Part shown: piece after piece, positions 1 to 8,387 of the stretch
Position numbering within the stretch: position 1 is the first letter of the stretch
Layout of the letters: the number at the start of each line of letters is the position of its first letter
Source of the DNA: Pseudarthrobacter sp. BIM B-2242
GTDB taxonomy: Bacteria > Actinomycetota > Actinomycetes > Actinomycetales > Micrococcaceae
DNA length: 64,000 nt
Reading direction: 5' to 3'
NCBI RefSeq assembly: GCF_014764445.1
Contig: NZ_CP061721.1
Coordinates: 2,914,001 to 2,978,000, forward strand
Position numbers and translations under genes: made by a program
The notes under the pieces: model-generated
What the model saw: the letters and a program-made list of their open reading frames with translations, nothing else
The model's database searches: none
What the model was told of the DNA's origin: nothing

Positions 1-8
1 GGAACGGC

Positions 9-629
9 ATGTCCGACGGCGACAGGGCGGCAAAGGCCGGCATCCGTGCACTCCATCGCGAGCGCCGCACCGCGACCAACCCTGACCAGCGCGATGAGGC
101 AGGTGCCGCCCTTGCGGCCCACGGCGCCGCCTGGGCCAAACAGCTGACGGGTGGAACGCCGTCGACCTTTTGCGCCTACTTTGGCGTGGAACCCGAGCCT
201 CCCACCCTGCCCCTGATCCGCGAACTCCACCGCCACGGCCACACCGTCCTGCTCCCTGTCTGCGAGCCGGGCCGGCGGCTCAGCTGGGCACATTGGACCC
301 CGGAAGCCGAGTTTGTCCGAAGCCGCTACGCCCCCGTCATGGAACCCGCCGGCACCCGCCACGACCACGACATCCTGGCCTCCGTGGCGGGGCTCTTCAT
401 CCCTGCCACCGCGCTGGACCGCAGCGGGAACCGAATCGGCCAGGGTGGCGGCTATTACGATGTCCTGCTGGGCTCCCTGGACAGCAGGGGGCTGGACATC
501 CCGCTGGCCGCTATCGTCTTTGAATCCGAAGTGCTGCCCGCCGGAACAATTCCCGCCGAAGAGTTTGACCGGAAGATCCCTTTGGCCTTGACCCCCTCAG
601 GCCTGGTGGCACTCACCGTCCCTTCCTGA
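9..629 (+). CDS. 5-formyltetrahydrofolate cyclo-ligase
   Basis: Cytosolic enzyme that converts 5-formyl-THF to 5,10-methenyl-THF with ATP, returning stored folate to one-carbon metabolism. The 206-residue length is usual for the family. A basic N-terminal helix (KAGIRALHRERR, about residues 9-20) and the family signature GQGGGYYD (144-151) are visible; the latter is the phosphate/folate-binding loop. The ATG at position 9 follows GGAA only a few bases upstream, so the gene seems complete although it abuts the window edge. It precedes the zinc-ribbon gene at 767. In mycobacteria the homologues (Rv0992c, Rv0991c) are also neighbours, which supports both calls. Assignment is confident. Confidence 0.93.
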   Translation: MSDGDRAAKAGIRALHRERRTATNPDQRDEAGAALAAHGAAWAKQLTGGTPSTFCAYFGVEPEPPTLPLIRELHRHGHTVLLPVCEPGRRLSWAHWTPEAEFVRSRYAPVMEPAGTRHDHDILASVAGLFIPATALDRSGNRIGQGGGYYDVLLGSLDSRGLDIPLAAIVFESEVLPAGTIPAEEFDRKIPLALTPSGLVALTVPS

Positions 630-672
630 GGGGCGCCCCGCGGCACTCTGGAGGGCCACGCGCCGGGGGTGA

Positions 673-678
673 TAGAAT
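673..678 (+). promoter_or_regulatory. -10 element of the ruc-like gene
   Basis: TAGAAT preceded by TGA, an extended -10 form. It lies about 90 bp before the GTG start at 767 and directly abuts the CIRCE-like inverted repeat, so a transcript would begin inside that repeat. Confidence 0.5.
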
Positions 679-704
679 TGGCACTCAGGCCCTGCGACTG
701 CTAA
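678..704 (+). promoter_or_regulatory. CIRCE-like HrcA operator candidate
   Basis: TTGGCACTC, nine bases, then GACTGCTAA. The CIRCE consensus is TTAGCACTC-N9-GAGTGCTAA, so this copy has one mismatch per arm and the exact 9-bp spacer. It starts at the last base of the -10 hexamer, the usual place for HrcA repression. The window also holds two CIRCE copies at groES, so HrcA control is plausible in this genome. Confidence 0.6.
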
Positions 705-766
705 TGGACGGCCCGTCCGTTCACGGCAACACAGGACCTCTCGTTTGCCCAAGAGGAGGAGCATCA

Positions 767-1033
767 GTGCCCACTTACGCCTACGCCTGCAAGGATTGCG
801 GCCACGCCTTCGACGTTTTCCAGTCGTTCACGGACAGCACCCTGACGTCCTGCCCGGAGTGCCAGGGAGCCTTGCGCAAAAAGTTCAACAGCGTTGGTGT
901 GGTGTTCAAGGGCTCCGGTTTCTACCGGACGGACTCCCGGGACGCCAAGGGAAGCACCGTTTCAGCTGCCCCGGCCGCCGCACCCGCCCCGGCAGCAGCA
1001 CCGGCACCCGCCGCTGCTGCCGCCGCCAGCTGA
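767..1033 (+). CDS. FmdB-family zinc-ribbon protein, Ruc-like redox-regulated chaperone candidate
   Basis: An 88-residue protein with a zinc ribbon built from two CxxC pairs (Cys8/Cys11 and Cys29/Cys32) and a low-complexity Ala/Pro tail from about residue 65 to the end. The start is GTG 767, six bases after AAGAGGAGGA; an upstream in-frame start at 704 has no such site. In Mycobacterium tuberculosis the homologous Rv0991c (Ruc) is a heat-induced, oxidation-activated chaperone controlled by HrcA. The same neighbour (5-formyl-THF cyclo-ligase) and the CIRCE-like box upstream support an equivalent role here. The fold is clear; the chaperone function is inferred from the orthologue. Confidence 0.8.
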   Translation: MPTYAYACKDCGHAFDVFQSFTDSTLTSCPECQGALRKKFNSVGVVFKGSGFYRTDSRDAKGSTVSAAPAAAPAPAAAPAPAAAAAAS

Positions 1034-1049
1034 CCTTTCACCCACTCTG

Positions 1050-1071
1050 GCGCGGGCTGATCAGCCCGCGC
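1050..1071 (+). terminator. Perfect 22-bp palindrome after the ruc-like gene
   Basis: GCGCGGGCTGA is followed immediately by its exact reverse complement, 17 bp after the stop of the zinc-ribbon gene. It can form a strong hairpin but lacks a T-run, as is common for actinobacterial terminators. An operator role is possible but there is no nearby promoter. Confidence 0.5.
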
Positions 1072-1172
1072 TAAGGCTGGTGCCTCCGCGCTCCGGAAGG
1101 ACGCGTCCGACGCCGCCGGGAGAGTTGTCCACATAGGCACCATTGCTGCTGTCTGGCGCTGCCCCGCGAAAG

Positions 1173-1178
1173 TAGCGT
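1173..1178 (+). promoter_or_regulatory. -10 element, leaderless SAF gene
   Basis: TAGCGT ends seven bases before ATG 1186. The spacing predicts transcription starting at the start codon, and no Shine-Dalgarno sequence is present. Confidence 0.5.
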
Positions 1179-1185
1179 GGGTGCC

Positions 1186-1935
1186 ATGCCCGCCACCCTT
1201 TTCCGCCCCAGCCGCCGGTCCGTTCTGCCCGCACGCGGGAGCCACCGCCCGCTCTCCGCACGCCGCCCTGCCGGCCGGGGCGGCAGCCACAGACTCGTGT
1301 CGTGGCTGAACCGGAACCGCCGCCTCGCCATCGCCCTCCTGCTGTGCGCAGCTGCAGGCATAACGGTCCACCAGCTCACTCCCCCGCCTGCCGACACGGC
1401 GATGGCGCTGGCCGCAGCGCGGGACCTGCCAGCGGGCACAGCGCTGGCGGCAGCGGACCTGATGCAAGTGAAGATTCCGCCGCAGATGGTGCACCCCGGA
1501 ACCGTAACCGGCGCCGGGGAAGCTACTGGAATGCAACTGGCAGCCCCGCTGCGGAAGGGCCAGCTGCTGACCGATTCCCAGCTGCTGGGGCCGGGGCTCC
1601 TCACCGGTTCGCCGCCCGGCTCCGCGGCCGTGCCCTTAAGGATGGCAGATCCTTCCTCGATCCAGCTGGTCTCGCCGGGCCAGTTGGTCAATGTAGTGCT
1701 GACCGGTGCCAACGGCTACGACCAAAATTCTTCGTCGGAGGTGCTTGCCGCGTCCGTCCCCGTCCTCTGGACCTCGGGGCAGGGCGGCAAGACCGGGCAG
1801 TGGCTCGGCACAGCCGAGACCGACGGGCTGATCGTGGTGGCGGCAGCACCTGACCAGGCTGCCCGCCTGGCTGGCGCGTCCACGCAGGGCAAGCTGTTTT
1901 TTGTCCTGGTGGGGCCGTCAGGAGCAGCCGGGTGA
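1186..1935 (+). CDS. SAF-domain membrane-anchored protein, CpaB/RcpC-like
   Basis: About 249 residues: a basic N-terminal stretch, one transmembrane segment (roughly residues 40-62, rich in A, L and I), then a periplasm-facing SAF domain (about 70-135, with the pattern ARDLPAGTALAAADL) and a less conserved C-terminal part. SAF domains of this type occur in Flp-pilus assembly proteins CpaB/RcpC, but no tad/flp pilus gene is in the window, so the partner is unknown. ATG 1186 is preferred over GTG 1177 because TAGCGT lies exactly 7 nt before it and would place the transcript start at the codon. It converges with the large minus-strand gene, leaving only 29 bp between stops. Confidence 0.72.
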   Translation: MPATLFRPSRRSVLPARGSHRPLSARRPAGRGGSHRLVSWLNRNRRLAIALLLCAAAGITVHQLTPPPADTAMALAAARDLPAGTALAAADLMQVKIPPQMVHPGTVTGAGEATGMQLAAPLRKGQLLTDSQLLGPGLLTGSPPGSAAVPLRMADPSSIQLVSPGQLVNVVLTGANGYDQNSSSEVLAASVPVLWTSGQGGKTGQWLGTAETDGLIVVAAAPDQAARLAGASTQGKLFFVLVGPSGAAG

Positions 1936-1964
1936 AGCGGCGCGGCTTGTCTCAGCCGTGGGCT

Positions 1965-4900
1965 TTACCCCCAGTGCGGTGGCTTGTTTTCCTTCAGCCA
2001 GGCGTCGTGATCGTTGTCGGAATCATCGCCCCAGTTCCTGGCATCGTCCTCGGCAGCCTTGTTCGGCAGGACGCCTGCCGTGCCGCCCTCCTGGTCCCCG
2101 GGCACGGGCGACTGCGTGGTGCCTTCGGTGTCCGGGTGGTCGTTGCTGTCAGTTTCGCCCTGGTCGGGGTTCTGTGGGCTCACGGAAGCCTCCTCACTGT
2201 CCAGGCGTGCAGCCTGGCCTTCGTTAATGTCATGATGTGCCGCCCCCGTCGTCAAGGGGTCCGCGTCCTCGTCGAAAAAGCCTCCGGAGGCATTGCCGCG
2301 GCCGGGTGGAAGGACGTTTTCCAGGCCCAGGTAACCTGCAATGCGGTCAGCGCACGTGGAGGGGTCCGTGAAGACTTCGATGGTCCAGAGCGGCATGTAA
2401 CGCCAGCCCATCCGTTCCAGCAGTTGCGGGCGGAGACGGCTCCGCTCGCGGACTGTCATGGTGCGGTAATGCTCCGTGCCGTCGGATTCAATGGCTACCG
2501 GCCACGGGATATCCGCGTCGTCCTGGCCCATGGTGCTCAGCGGGTCGGCTGCCGCCACCACGTCGATAACACCGTCGTACTGGTGCCAGACCCGGGCGCC
2601 GCGGGCGCGCAGCCTGTCACCGAGATCGGCTACCAGCGGATCTGCCCCGAGTGCCTGCTCGCTGGCAGCCGCCCGCGACGCCGGTGTTCCCAGGTCCGTC
2701 TTTCCCGCAATCTCACGGTTCAGGAGCTCATAGAAGTCCACGGCACCATAGGAAAGCCGCGTGTGGTCGAGGTCTTCGGGCTGGAAGCACGTCAGGACAT
2801 GGATGGACCGCCGGGCACGCGTCATAGCCAGCGCGAATTTCTCACGGCCCCCCTCAGCAGACAGCGGACCGAAGTTGTGCAGCGCCCGGCCGTGCGGGGT
2901 ACGGCCGAAGCCGGGCGAGAAGATGATGTGATCGCGCACCAGTCCCTGTGCCCGTTCGAGGTCAACCACCCGGAACGATTCCGGCCCCCCACCGAAGAAC
3001 CCGGCGAGGGTTGGGTGGTTGGGCAGTTGCAGCCGGATGGACTCACCGATCCGGGCCGCGTGGCGCAGGCTGGCGGTGACCACGGCGAGCGAGGTGCGGG
3101 AGCGCAGCCGCGCGTGTTCGAACACGAGCTGCACCACCCGGTTCACTTCGGCCACCACGGACTCGACACCCTCGTGGTCGGCGCTCGGCAGTCCGGTCCC
3201 GTCCGGCAGGTACTCCACTGTCAGTGCGCGGTCCAGGCCGGTGGCGGCCTGGCCCTCGGGGAGCCGGCGGAGCCCGTCGTCGTAGAAGTTCTTGCTCAGT
3301 TGCAGGACCAGGTCCTCGTCCACGGCACGGTAGACAAAATTCAGCCGCCACACGGGCAACACCGCGGAGAGCGCAGAGAAGGCACTTTCCACCCGCTGGT
3401 GCGGTGCCTCGCCAACGGCCAGGCGCTCCACCCCCACAGTGAAGGTCCGCGGGCTGGCGATTTTGGCGTCACCGAAGGCAATGACCTGCTTCGCCCGCGC
3501 AATGGACGGCAGGACAGCCTGCAGCGACGTCGCCTCAGCATCCAGGATGACCACCGCGTCAAAGCGCTGTTCGGCCGGCAGAAGCCCGGTCATCAGGTAG
3601 GGGCTCACCGACCAGACGGGAACCAGCATGGGAACAAGGTCCGGTGCCTGGGCTGTCAGCGCGGCGAGGGTCACCCTGCCGTCCTTGAGTAGGCTGCGCA
3701 GCAGCTGGGCCTGGCGCGGGTGTTCGGCCAGCGCCGCCTGCCACCGTTCGGAAAGATCCCAGCGAAGCCGCGCTGCACCGCTGGCAATGTGGGCATTGTC
3801 GGCGAGCCGGTATTCGGCCTCCAATTGCCGGAGGGCGTCGCCGTCGGACATGGCAAGGTAATCGTCGCCGCTGATCATCGCTTCAAGTGCGGACTGCCAC
3901 CAGGCGAGCTCAAGCTCGGCGCCCACACACGGCGCGGCTACCTCCCGCTCGGCCAGATCGTCAAGAAGTTCACCCAGGCCGTGCTCGCGCATGTTTTCCA
4001 CGAGCAGCGTCCGCTCCGGCAGGGTTTTCAGCGTCTGGGTGTCCGCGACCAGCCGCTCAAGCCGTTCCATGAGTTCCTCGTAGCGGGCGGTGGCCAACGA
4101 GCCGCCGGCGCGGGTGTGCCGAAGGGCCTCCCCCAGCTGCGTCAGCTCCCCGTCCAGCGAACGGTACATCACGTTCATTTCGGCGAGGCCGGACGGAACA
4201 GCCGGGTGGCGCTGCGAGGTGGCGTAACCGGACCAGAGCGCCCGCTGCTCCTGCACCAGCACCAGCGAACTGTGGAGGTCAGCAATGTGGACGCCGGGCC
4301 GGACGTACTCCTTGGCCACACGCCGCAGCCGGGAACGCTGCATGGACGCCATCTCAACGTTCCGCTCCCGGCGCCATGCGGAGGACGCAGTGGCGGAAAT
4401 CAGGTCGTGGACGGGCCTGTCGAAGATGTCCGGGGTGAATTTGTCCAGGCTTTCGCGGACGGCAACGAGCAGCTCGAGCTGTTCGCCCCATTCAGCAAAG
4501 GATGTGCCCAGCCGGATCTCGGCGTGCTCGGCCACGCTGTGCATGCGGTCCCGCAGGACCGGGAGGTTCTCCGCCACGGAGCGGGCCAGCTCCTGGGCTT
4601 CCTCAGTCTCCTTGCGGGTGAGGAGCCTGGCGCCGTGCCATGGGCTGGTGGTGGAAGCCCGGCTGAAGCTGCCAAGCTCGGCGGCGCGGCGCAGCCTGCC
4701 CGCGAGTTCGTTGCGGTCACGGATGCTGTCCAGCACGCTCCGCTTCAGCCGCACCGTGGTGGCGGGGGACGGGTGAATGGCTGTCAGCTCGGCAAGCGAC
4801 TGCATGGCCTGGTACGGCGAGCAGCCCCAGCGCTGACGCACGTTGTGCAGGGACGCCACATGGTCCATCAGGGCGTGCCGGTGTTCGGTCAGGGTCTTGT

Positions 4901-6068
4901 GGAGGTTCCCCAGCTGCGGTTCAAGCGATTTTTCGTTCCGCACGATGGCGCGGACCAGCTGGGCCTTGAGCTGCTGCGGGGTGGCGGTGCCGGAAAGCTG
5001 GAACAGGATGGATTCCAGGCCCAGGGACTCCAGCTGTGCAGACACTTCGGTGAGGCTGGCCCGCCGGTCACCCACGACCAGTACCGAGCGTCCCGCATCC
5101 ACCAGGGCGCCGATGGTGTTTATGGCAGTCTGGGTCTGGCCCGTGCCCGGCGGCGTGCTGACCACCAGGGAGTCCCCGGCGCGCGCAGCGTCAATGACGT
5201 ACTGCTGGTCCGGGTCGGCATCCAGCAGCAGCAGTTCGTCGGCGGGGTGCCGCTCGTCGACACTCGGAAAGCGGGACGGGTCCGGTTCCTCAACGTCAAC
5301 CACTTCGCCGCCCGCGGCCGTAGCCAGCGCGTTGATAAGGGGGTTGCCGTCGTTGATCCAGGGGTCGTCGAGGTTGCCCGAAAGATCGGCAAAGGTGGAC
5401 ACGAGCAGGTTGTGCTGGGCTTCCGCGCCATGGATGGGCTTGATGAGGGACGCAAGCTTGTCCAGGACCGGCTGCGGGTCAAAGCGGGCGGTGCTGTAGG
5501 CGAGGCGCGTGACGGCGTTCACGTCAAAGACAATGCCGTGGATGGTCTTCAGGTGCCGGACCAGTGCGGGATTGATGTGCGCCTGTTCGGTGAGTTGAAG
5601 CTCGTAGTCGTCCTCGCCGGGACGGACTGTCAGCGAGATTGCCGTGAGCATGACCGGCGCGGAAACGCGCTGGGGCTTGCCCCCGACGGCGGAGGTCCAC
5701 ACCACAGTGCCCGCAGAAAAGTACCCGGCATCAATGCCGCGGTCGTTGGCCAGTTCGAAGATTTTGGAGCGGATGTTCCGCGATGCCCGCGCCGCCACGA
5801 CGTACTGCTGCTGGTCCCGGATCAGGGTGGACAGCCGTGTCCTGCGGCCCGCCATCAGCTGGGCGAGCCCGGACGGGTGGGCATGGGTCAGGTCAATTGA
5901 CCCTTCCGGGGTCTTGGTGAATCGCAGCATGGTGTCTGCCCCGGTAACGGGTTTGAGCCCGGACAGCCATTTTCCGAGCTCCTCAGAACCCTCCGGGTGG
6001 CCTTGACCAACTGACACTACTGCCTTCTTTTCTGCGTTTGCACGTGACGCCCTGGACCATACCGGCAT
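1965..6068 (-). CDS. DUF4011/superfamily-1 helicase-like protein with C-terminal Vsr/RASE-type nuclease domain
   Basis: A 1367-residue protein. The N-terminal part resembles DUF4011 (pattern APVMLTAISLTVRPGEDDY, then NPALVRHLK). A superfamily-1 helicase-like core follows and a PD-(D/E)XK-like domain closes it (about 1150-1250; IDVV, then AIESDGTEH). The helicase motifs are eroded. The P-loop reads PPGTGQTQT with Gln at about 311 instead of Lys, motif II reads ILDAEATS rather than DEAS, and motif III begins GDAKIASP. Motif VI (AMTRARRSIHV, about 1081) is intact. The tail after about 1300 is acidic and low-complexity. The open frame runs back to 6188, but that start lies in the guaA terminator, so ATG 6068 is chosen. 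DNA processing or defence is plausible; function is unproven. Confidence 0.75.
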   Translation of the reverse strand: MPVWSRASRANAEKKAVVSVGQGHPEGSEELGKWLSGLKPVTGADTMLRFTKTPEGSIDLTHAHPSGLAQLMAGRRTRLSTLIRDQQQYVVAARASRNIRSKIFELANDRGIDAGYFSAGTVVWTSAVGGKPQRVSAPVMLTAISLTVRPGEDDYELQLTEQAHINPALVRHLKTIHGIVFDVNAVTRLAYSTARFDPQPVLDKLASLIKPIHGAEAQHNLLVSTFADLSGNLDDPWINDGNPLINALATAAGGEVVDVEEPDPSRFPSVDERHPADELLLLDADPDQQYVIDAARAGDSLVVSTPPGTGQTQTAINTIGALVDAGRSVLVVGDRRASLTEVSAQLESLGLESILFQLSGTATPQQLKAQLVRAIVRNEKSLEPQLGNLHKTLTEHRHALMDHVASLHNVRQRWGCSPYQAMQSLAELTAIHPSPATTVRLKRSVLDSIRDRNELAGRLRRAAELGSFSRASTTSPWHGARLLTRKETEEAQELARSVAENLPVLRDRMHSVAEHAEIRLGTSFAEWGEQLELLVAVRESLDKFTPDIFDRPVHDLISATASSAWRRERNVEMASMQRSRLRRVAKEYVRPGVHIADLHSSLVLVQEQRALWSGYATSQRHPAVPSGLAEMNVMYRSLDGELTQLGEALRHTRAGGSLATARYEELMERLERLVADTQTLKTLPERTLLVENMREHGLGELLDDLAEREVAAPCVGAELELAWWQSALEAMISGDDYLAMSDGDALRQLEAEYRLADNAHIASGAARLRWDLSERWQAALAEHPRQAQLLRSLLKDGRVTLAALTAQAPDLVPMLVPVWSVSPYLMTGLLPAEQRFDAVVILDAEATSLQAVLPSIARAKQVIAFGDAKIASPRTFTVGVERLAVGEAPHQRVESAFSALSAVLPVWRLNFVYRAVDEDLVLQLSKNFYDDGLRRLPEGQAATGLDRALTVEYLPDGTGLPSADHEGVESVVAEVNRVVQLVFEHARLRSRTSLAVVTASLRHAARIGESIRLQLPNHPTLAGFFGGGPESFRVVDLERAQGLVRDHIIFSPGFGRTPHGRALHNFGPLSAEGGREKFALAMTRARRSIHVLTCFQPEDLDHTRLSYGAVDFYELLNREIAGKTDLGTPASRAAASEQALGADPLVADLGDRLRARGARVWHQYDGVIDVVAAADPLSTMGQDDADIPWPVAIESDGTEHYRTMTVRERSRLRPQLLERMGWRYMPLWTIEVFTDPSTCADRIAGYLGLENVLPPGRGNASGGFFDEDADPLTTGAAHHDINEGQAARLDSEEASVSPQNPDQGETDSNDHPDTEGTTQSPVPGDQEGGTAGVLPNKAAEDDARNWGDDSDNDHDAWLKENKPPHWG

Positions 6069-6155
6069 GCTTTCGAGCGTAGCCGCAAAAGGGACCGGGA
6101 TGAGAGACCGCAACACTGGGACAGGGCAAATTAGGGGATTTGAACGGAGGAAAGC

Positions 6156-6189
6156 AATGGCCGGACTCCGCTGACGGAGGCCGGCCATT
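6156..6189 (-). terminator. guaA terminator hairpin
   Basis: Inverted repeat with arms of 15 positions, one of them mismatched, around a 4-nt CTGA loop. It starts 7 bp after the guaA stop on the minus strand and is followed by ATTGCTTTCC. It separates guaA from the helicase-like gene and argues against a start at 6188 for the latter. Confidence 0.7.
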
Positions 6190-6196
6190 CACACTG

Positions 6197-7792
6197 CTAT
6201 TCCCACTCGATGGTTCCCGGCGGCTTGCTGGTGACATCCAGCACCACGCGGTTCACACCTTCCACCTCGTTGGTGATCCGGTTGGAGATCCGGGCCAATA
6301 GATCGTAGGGCAACCGGGACCAATCAGCCGTCATCGCATCTTCGGACGAGACGGGACGGAGCACGATCGGGTGGCCGTACGTGCGGCCGTCGCCCATGAC
6401 GCCGACGCTGCGGACATCGGCGAGCAGGACCACAGGCATCTGCCACACCTCGTTGTCCAGGCCGGCTGCGGTCAGCTCGGCGCGGGCAATGGCATCCGCC
6501 TTACGGAGCAGGTCCAGGCGTTCCTTGGTGACCTCACCGACGATGCGGATTCCCAGGCCGGGCCCGGGGAAGGGCTGGCGGCCAACGATTTCCTGCGGCA
6601 GTCCCAGTTGTGCGCCGACGGCGCGGACCTCGTCCTTGAAGAGGGCGCGCAGCGGTTCGACCAACTCGAACTGCAGGTCCTCGGGAAGACCGCCCACGTT
6701 GTGGTGGCTCTTGATGTTGGCTGCACCTTCGCCGCCGCCGGATTCAACGACGTCCGGGTACAGCGTGCCCTGAACCAGGAATTTGATCTTCTCACCGTGC
6801 GCGGCAGCCTCGGCGATGATGGCCAGTTCGGCTTCCTCGAACGCGCGGATGAACTCGCGGCCGATGATCTTGCGTTTCGTTTCCGGATCGCTGACGCCGG
6901 CGAGGGCTGCCTGGAAGCGCTCCTGCTCGTTGGCAACATAGAGCTTGACGCCGGTTGCGGCCACGAAGTCGCGTTCCACCTGTTCTGCTTCGCCTTCGCG
7001 CAGCAGGCCATGGTCAACGAACACACAGGTCAGCTGGTCGCCGACGGCGCGCTGGACCAGTGCCGCGGCAACCGCAGAGTCAACGCCGCCGGACAGGCCG
7101 CAGATGACCCGGGCATCGCCGATCTGCTTGCGGATCCGGTCCACCTGCTCCTCGAGGATGTTCCCAGTGGTCCAGTTTGGTTCCAGCTTGGCGCCCTTGA
7201 ACAGGAAGTTCTCCAGCACCTGCTGGCCGTAGGCCGAGTGCTTCACCTCGGGGTGCCACTGCACGCCGTAGAGGGACTTCTCCTCGTTGGCGAAGGCAGC
7301 CACTTCAGCGCCGGCGGTCGTCGCGAGCACTTCAAAGCCTTCGGGAGCGGTGTGGACGGAGTCCCCGTGGCTCATCCAGGTGTTTTGGTGCTGCGGCATT
7401 CCCTCCAGAACGGAGCGGCCCTCACCGAGGATGGTGGTCTGGGTGGAGCCGTATTCGCGCAGGCCGGTCTTGTCGACTTTTCCGCCCAGGGCGTTCGCCA
7501 TGGCCTGGAAGCCGTAGCAGATGCCGAAGACCGGGATTCCCGCTTCGAAGAGGTCGGCGCCGACGGAGGGGGCCCCGTCAGCGTACACGCTTGAGGGGCC
7601 GCCCGAAAGGATGATGGCAGCGGGGTTCTTGGCCAGAAGCTGCTCGGTGCTGTAGGTATGCGGAACCACTTCCGAATACACATTCGCTTCCCGGACGCGG
7701 CGGGCAATCAGCTGCGCGTACTGGGCACCGTAGTCAACAACCAGCACCGGCTTCTTGGAAGTTTGGGATGCAGTGGGAGTAGTCACCGTCAT
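6197..7792 (-). CDS. guaA: GMP synthase (glutamine-hydrolysing)
   Basis: Last step of GMP synthesis: XMP plus glutamine and ATP to GMP. It has an N-terminal class-I amidotransferase domain with the catalytic Cys92 in GICYG and the His/Glu motif GVQWHPE. An ATP-pyrophosphatase domain follows with the PP-loop [11 protein letters not shown], and a C-terminal dimerisation domain ends in KPPGTIEWE. Length (531 aa) is typical. Annotated from ATG 7792, but TAGGCT sits immediately against that codon and 6 nt before GTG 7786. A leaderless transcript would therefore begin at the third codon, so 7786 may be the true start. The related guaB3 and guaB genes lie 4-12 kb away on the same strand. Confidence 0.97.
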   Translation of the reverse strand: MTVTTPTASQTSKKPVLVVDYGAQYAQLIARRVREANVYSEVVPHTYSTEQLLAKNPAAIILSGGPSSVYADGAPSVGADLFEAGIPVFGICYGFQAMANALGGKVDKTGLREYGSTQTTILGEGRSVLEGMPQHQNTWMSHGDSVHTAPEGFEVLATTAGAEVAAFANEEKSLYGVQWHPEVKHSAYGQQVLENFLFKGAKLEPNWTTGNILEEQVDRIRKQIGDARVICGLSGGVDSAVAAALVQRAVGDQLTCVFVDHGLLREGEAEQVERDFVAATGVKLYVANEQERFQAALAGVSDPETKRKIIGREFIRAFEEAELAIIAEAAAHGEKIKFLVQGTLYPDVVESGGGEGAANIKSHHNVGGLPEDLQFELVEPLRALFKDEVRAVGAQLGLPQEIVGRQPFPGPGLGIRIVGEVTKERLDLLRKADAIARAELTAAGLDNEVWQMPVVLLADVRSVGVMGDGRTYGHPIVLRPVSSEDAMTADWSRLPYDLLARISNRITNEVEGVNRVVLDVTSKPPGTIEWE

Positions 7793-7798
7793 AGCCTA
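7793..7798 (-). promoter_or_regulatory. -10 element of guaA
   Basis: TAGGCT on the minus strand, abutting ATG 7792 and exactly 6 nt before an in-frame GTG at 7786. With usual -10 to +1 distances the transcript begins at that GTG. Confidence 0.5.
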
Positions 7799-7886
7799 CT
7801 TTGCGCGGTTGCCCCGCCGCACGTTCGGGGCGGGGGGTGTGACGGATCCGACGTCCGACGGCGGGCCTCCCCTGCCGTTGGAACGC

Positions 7887-8387
7887 TTAGTACCGCTGGG
7901 CGGCCTGCGGGTGCGCGGCAAGTTCTGCCTCGACCTCAGCATGGAACTTCTTCTCCACGAAGAAGGAGAGGAACGGCACCACGCCGCCGAGTGCCAGCAG
8001 GATCAGCTTCAGGAACGGCCAGCGCATCAGCGTCCACAGCCGGAAGTTGGAGATCAGGTACACAACGTACATCCAGCCGTGCACAATCAGCACCGCGACG
8101 GACAGGTTAATCCCGCCTTCGACGCCCTTGGGTTCGGCATCGGCAAAGCCCAGGCCGAACGGCTGCCCGGTCACGGCGTTTGTTCCGCCAGCAAACAGGT
8201 ACTGGCCAAAGGCGTAGCGGGCGATGAGCTCGGCGCAGAGGAGCAGCAGCATGCCGCCGGTCAGGTAGGCCAGAACCTTGTAGAACTTCAACGCGGAGCG
8301 GATCTGCGCCTCGGTGCCGCCGAAGCGGCGCTTCTTGGTTTTTCCCTGTACGGAATCCTGCTGGATGGCCGGTTTCGGTTCGATCAT
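7887..8387 (-). CDS. DUF3817 integral membrane protein
   Basis: A 166-residue protein with three or four membrane segments (first at about residues 38-60, then about 90-110 and 115-145) and charged ends. The pattern around residues 95-115 (VLIVHGWMYVVYLI) matches DUF3817, a family of small actinobacterial and bacillar membrane proteins of unknown role. The start codon overlaps the stop of the SURF1 gene by 4 nt, so the two are translationally coupled. That suggests a link to respiratory-membrane biogenesis, but this is inference from position only. Confidence 0.82.
   Translation of the reverse strand: MIEPKPAIQQDSVQGKTKKRRFGGTEAQIRSALKFYKVLAYLTGGMLLLLCAELIARYAFGQYLFAGGTNAVTGQPFGLGFADAEPKGVEGGINLSVAVLIVHGWMYVVYLISNFRLWTLMRWPFLKLILLALGGVVPFLSFFVEKKFHAEVEAELAAHPQAAQRY

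Noticed and set aside
1932..5900. Two very long plus-strand open frames across the helicase-like gene
   Set aside because: They are antisense to a gene with recognisable motifs and have the Arg/Gly/Pro-rich composition of high-GC shadow frames.
6069..6188. Start of the helicase-like protein at 6188
   Set aside because: It falls inside the guaA terminator hairpin, and the extra 40 residues look non-conserved.
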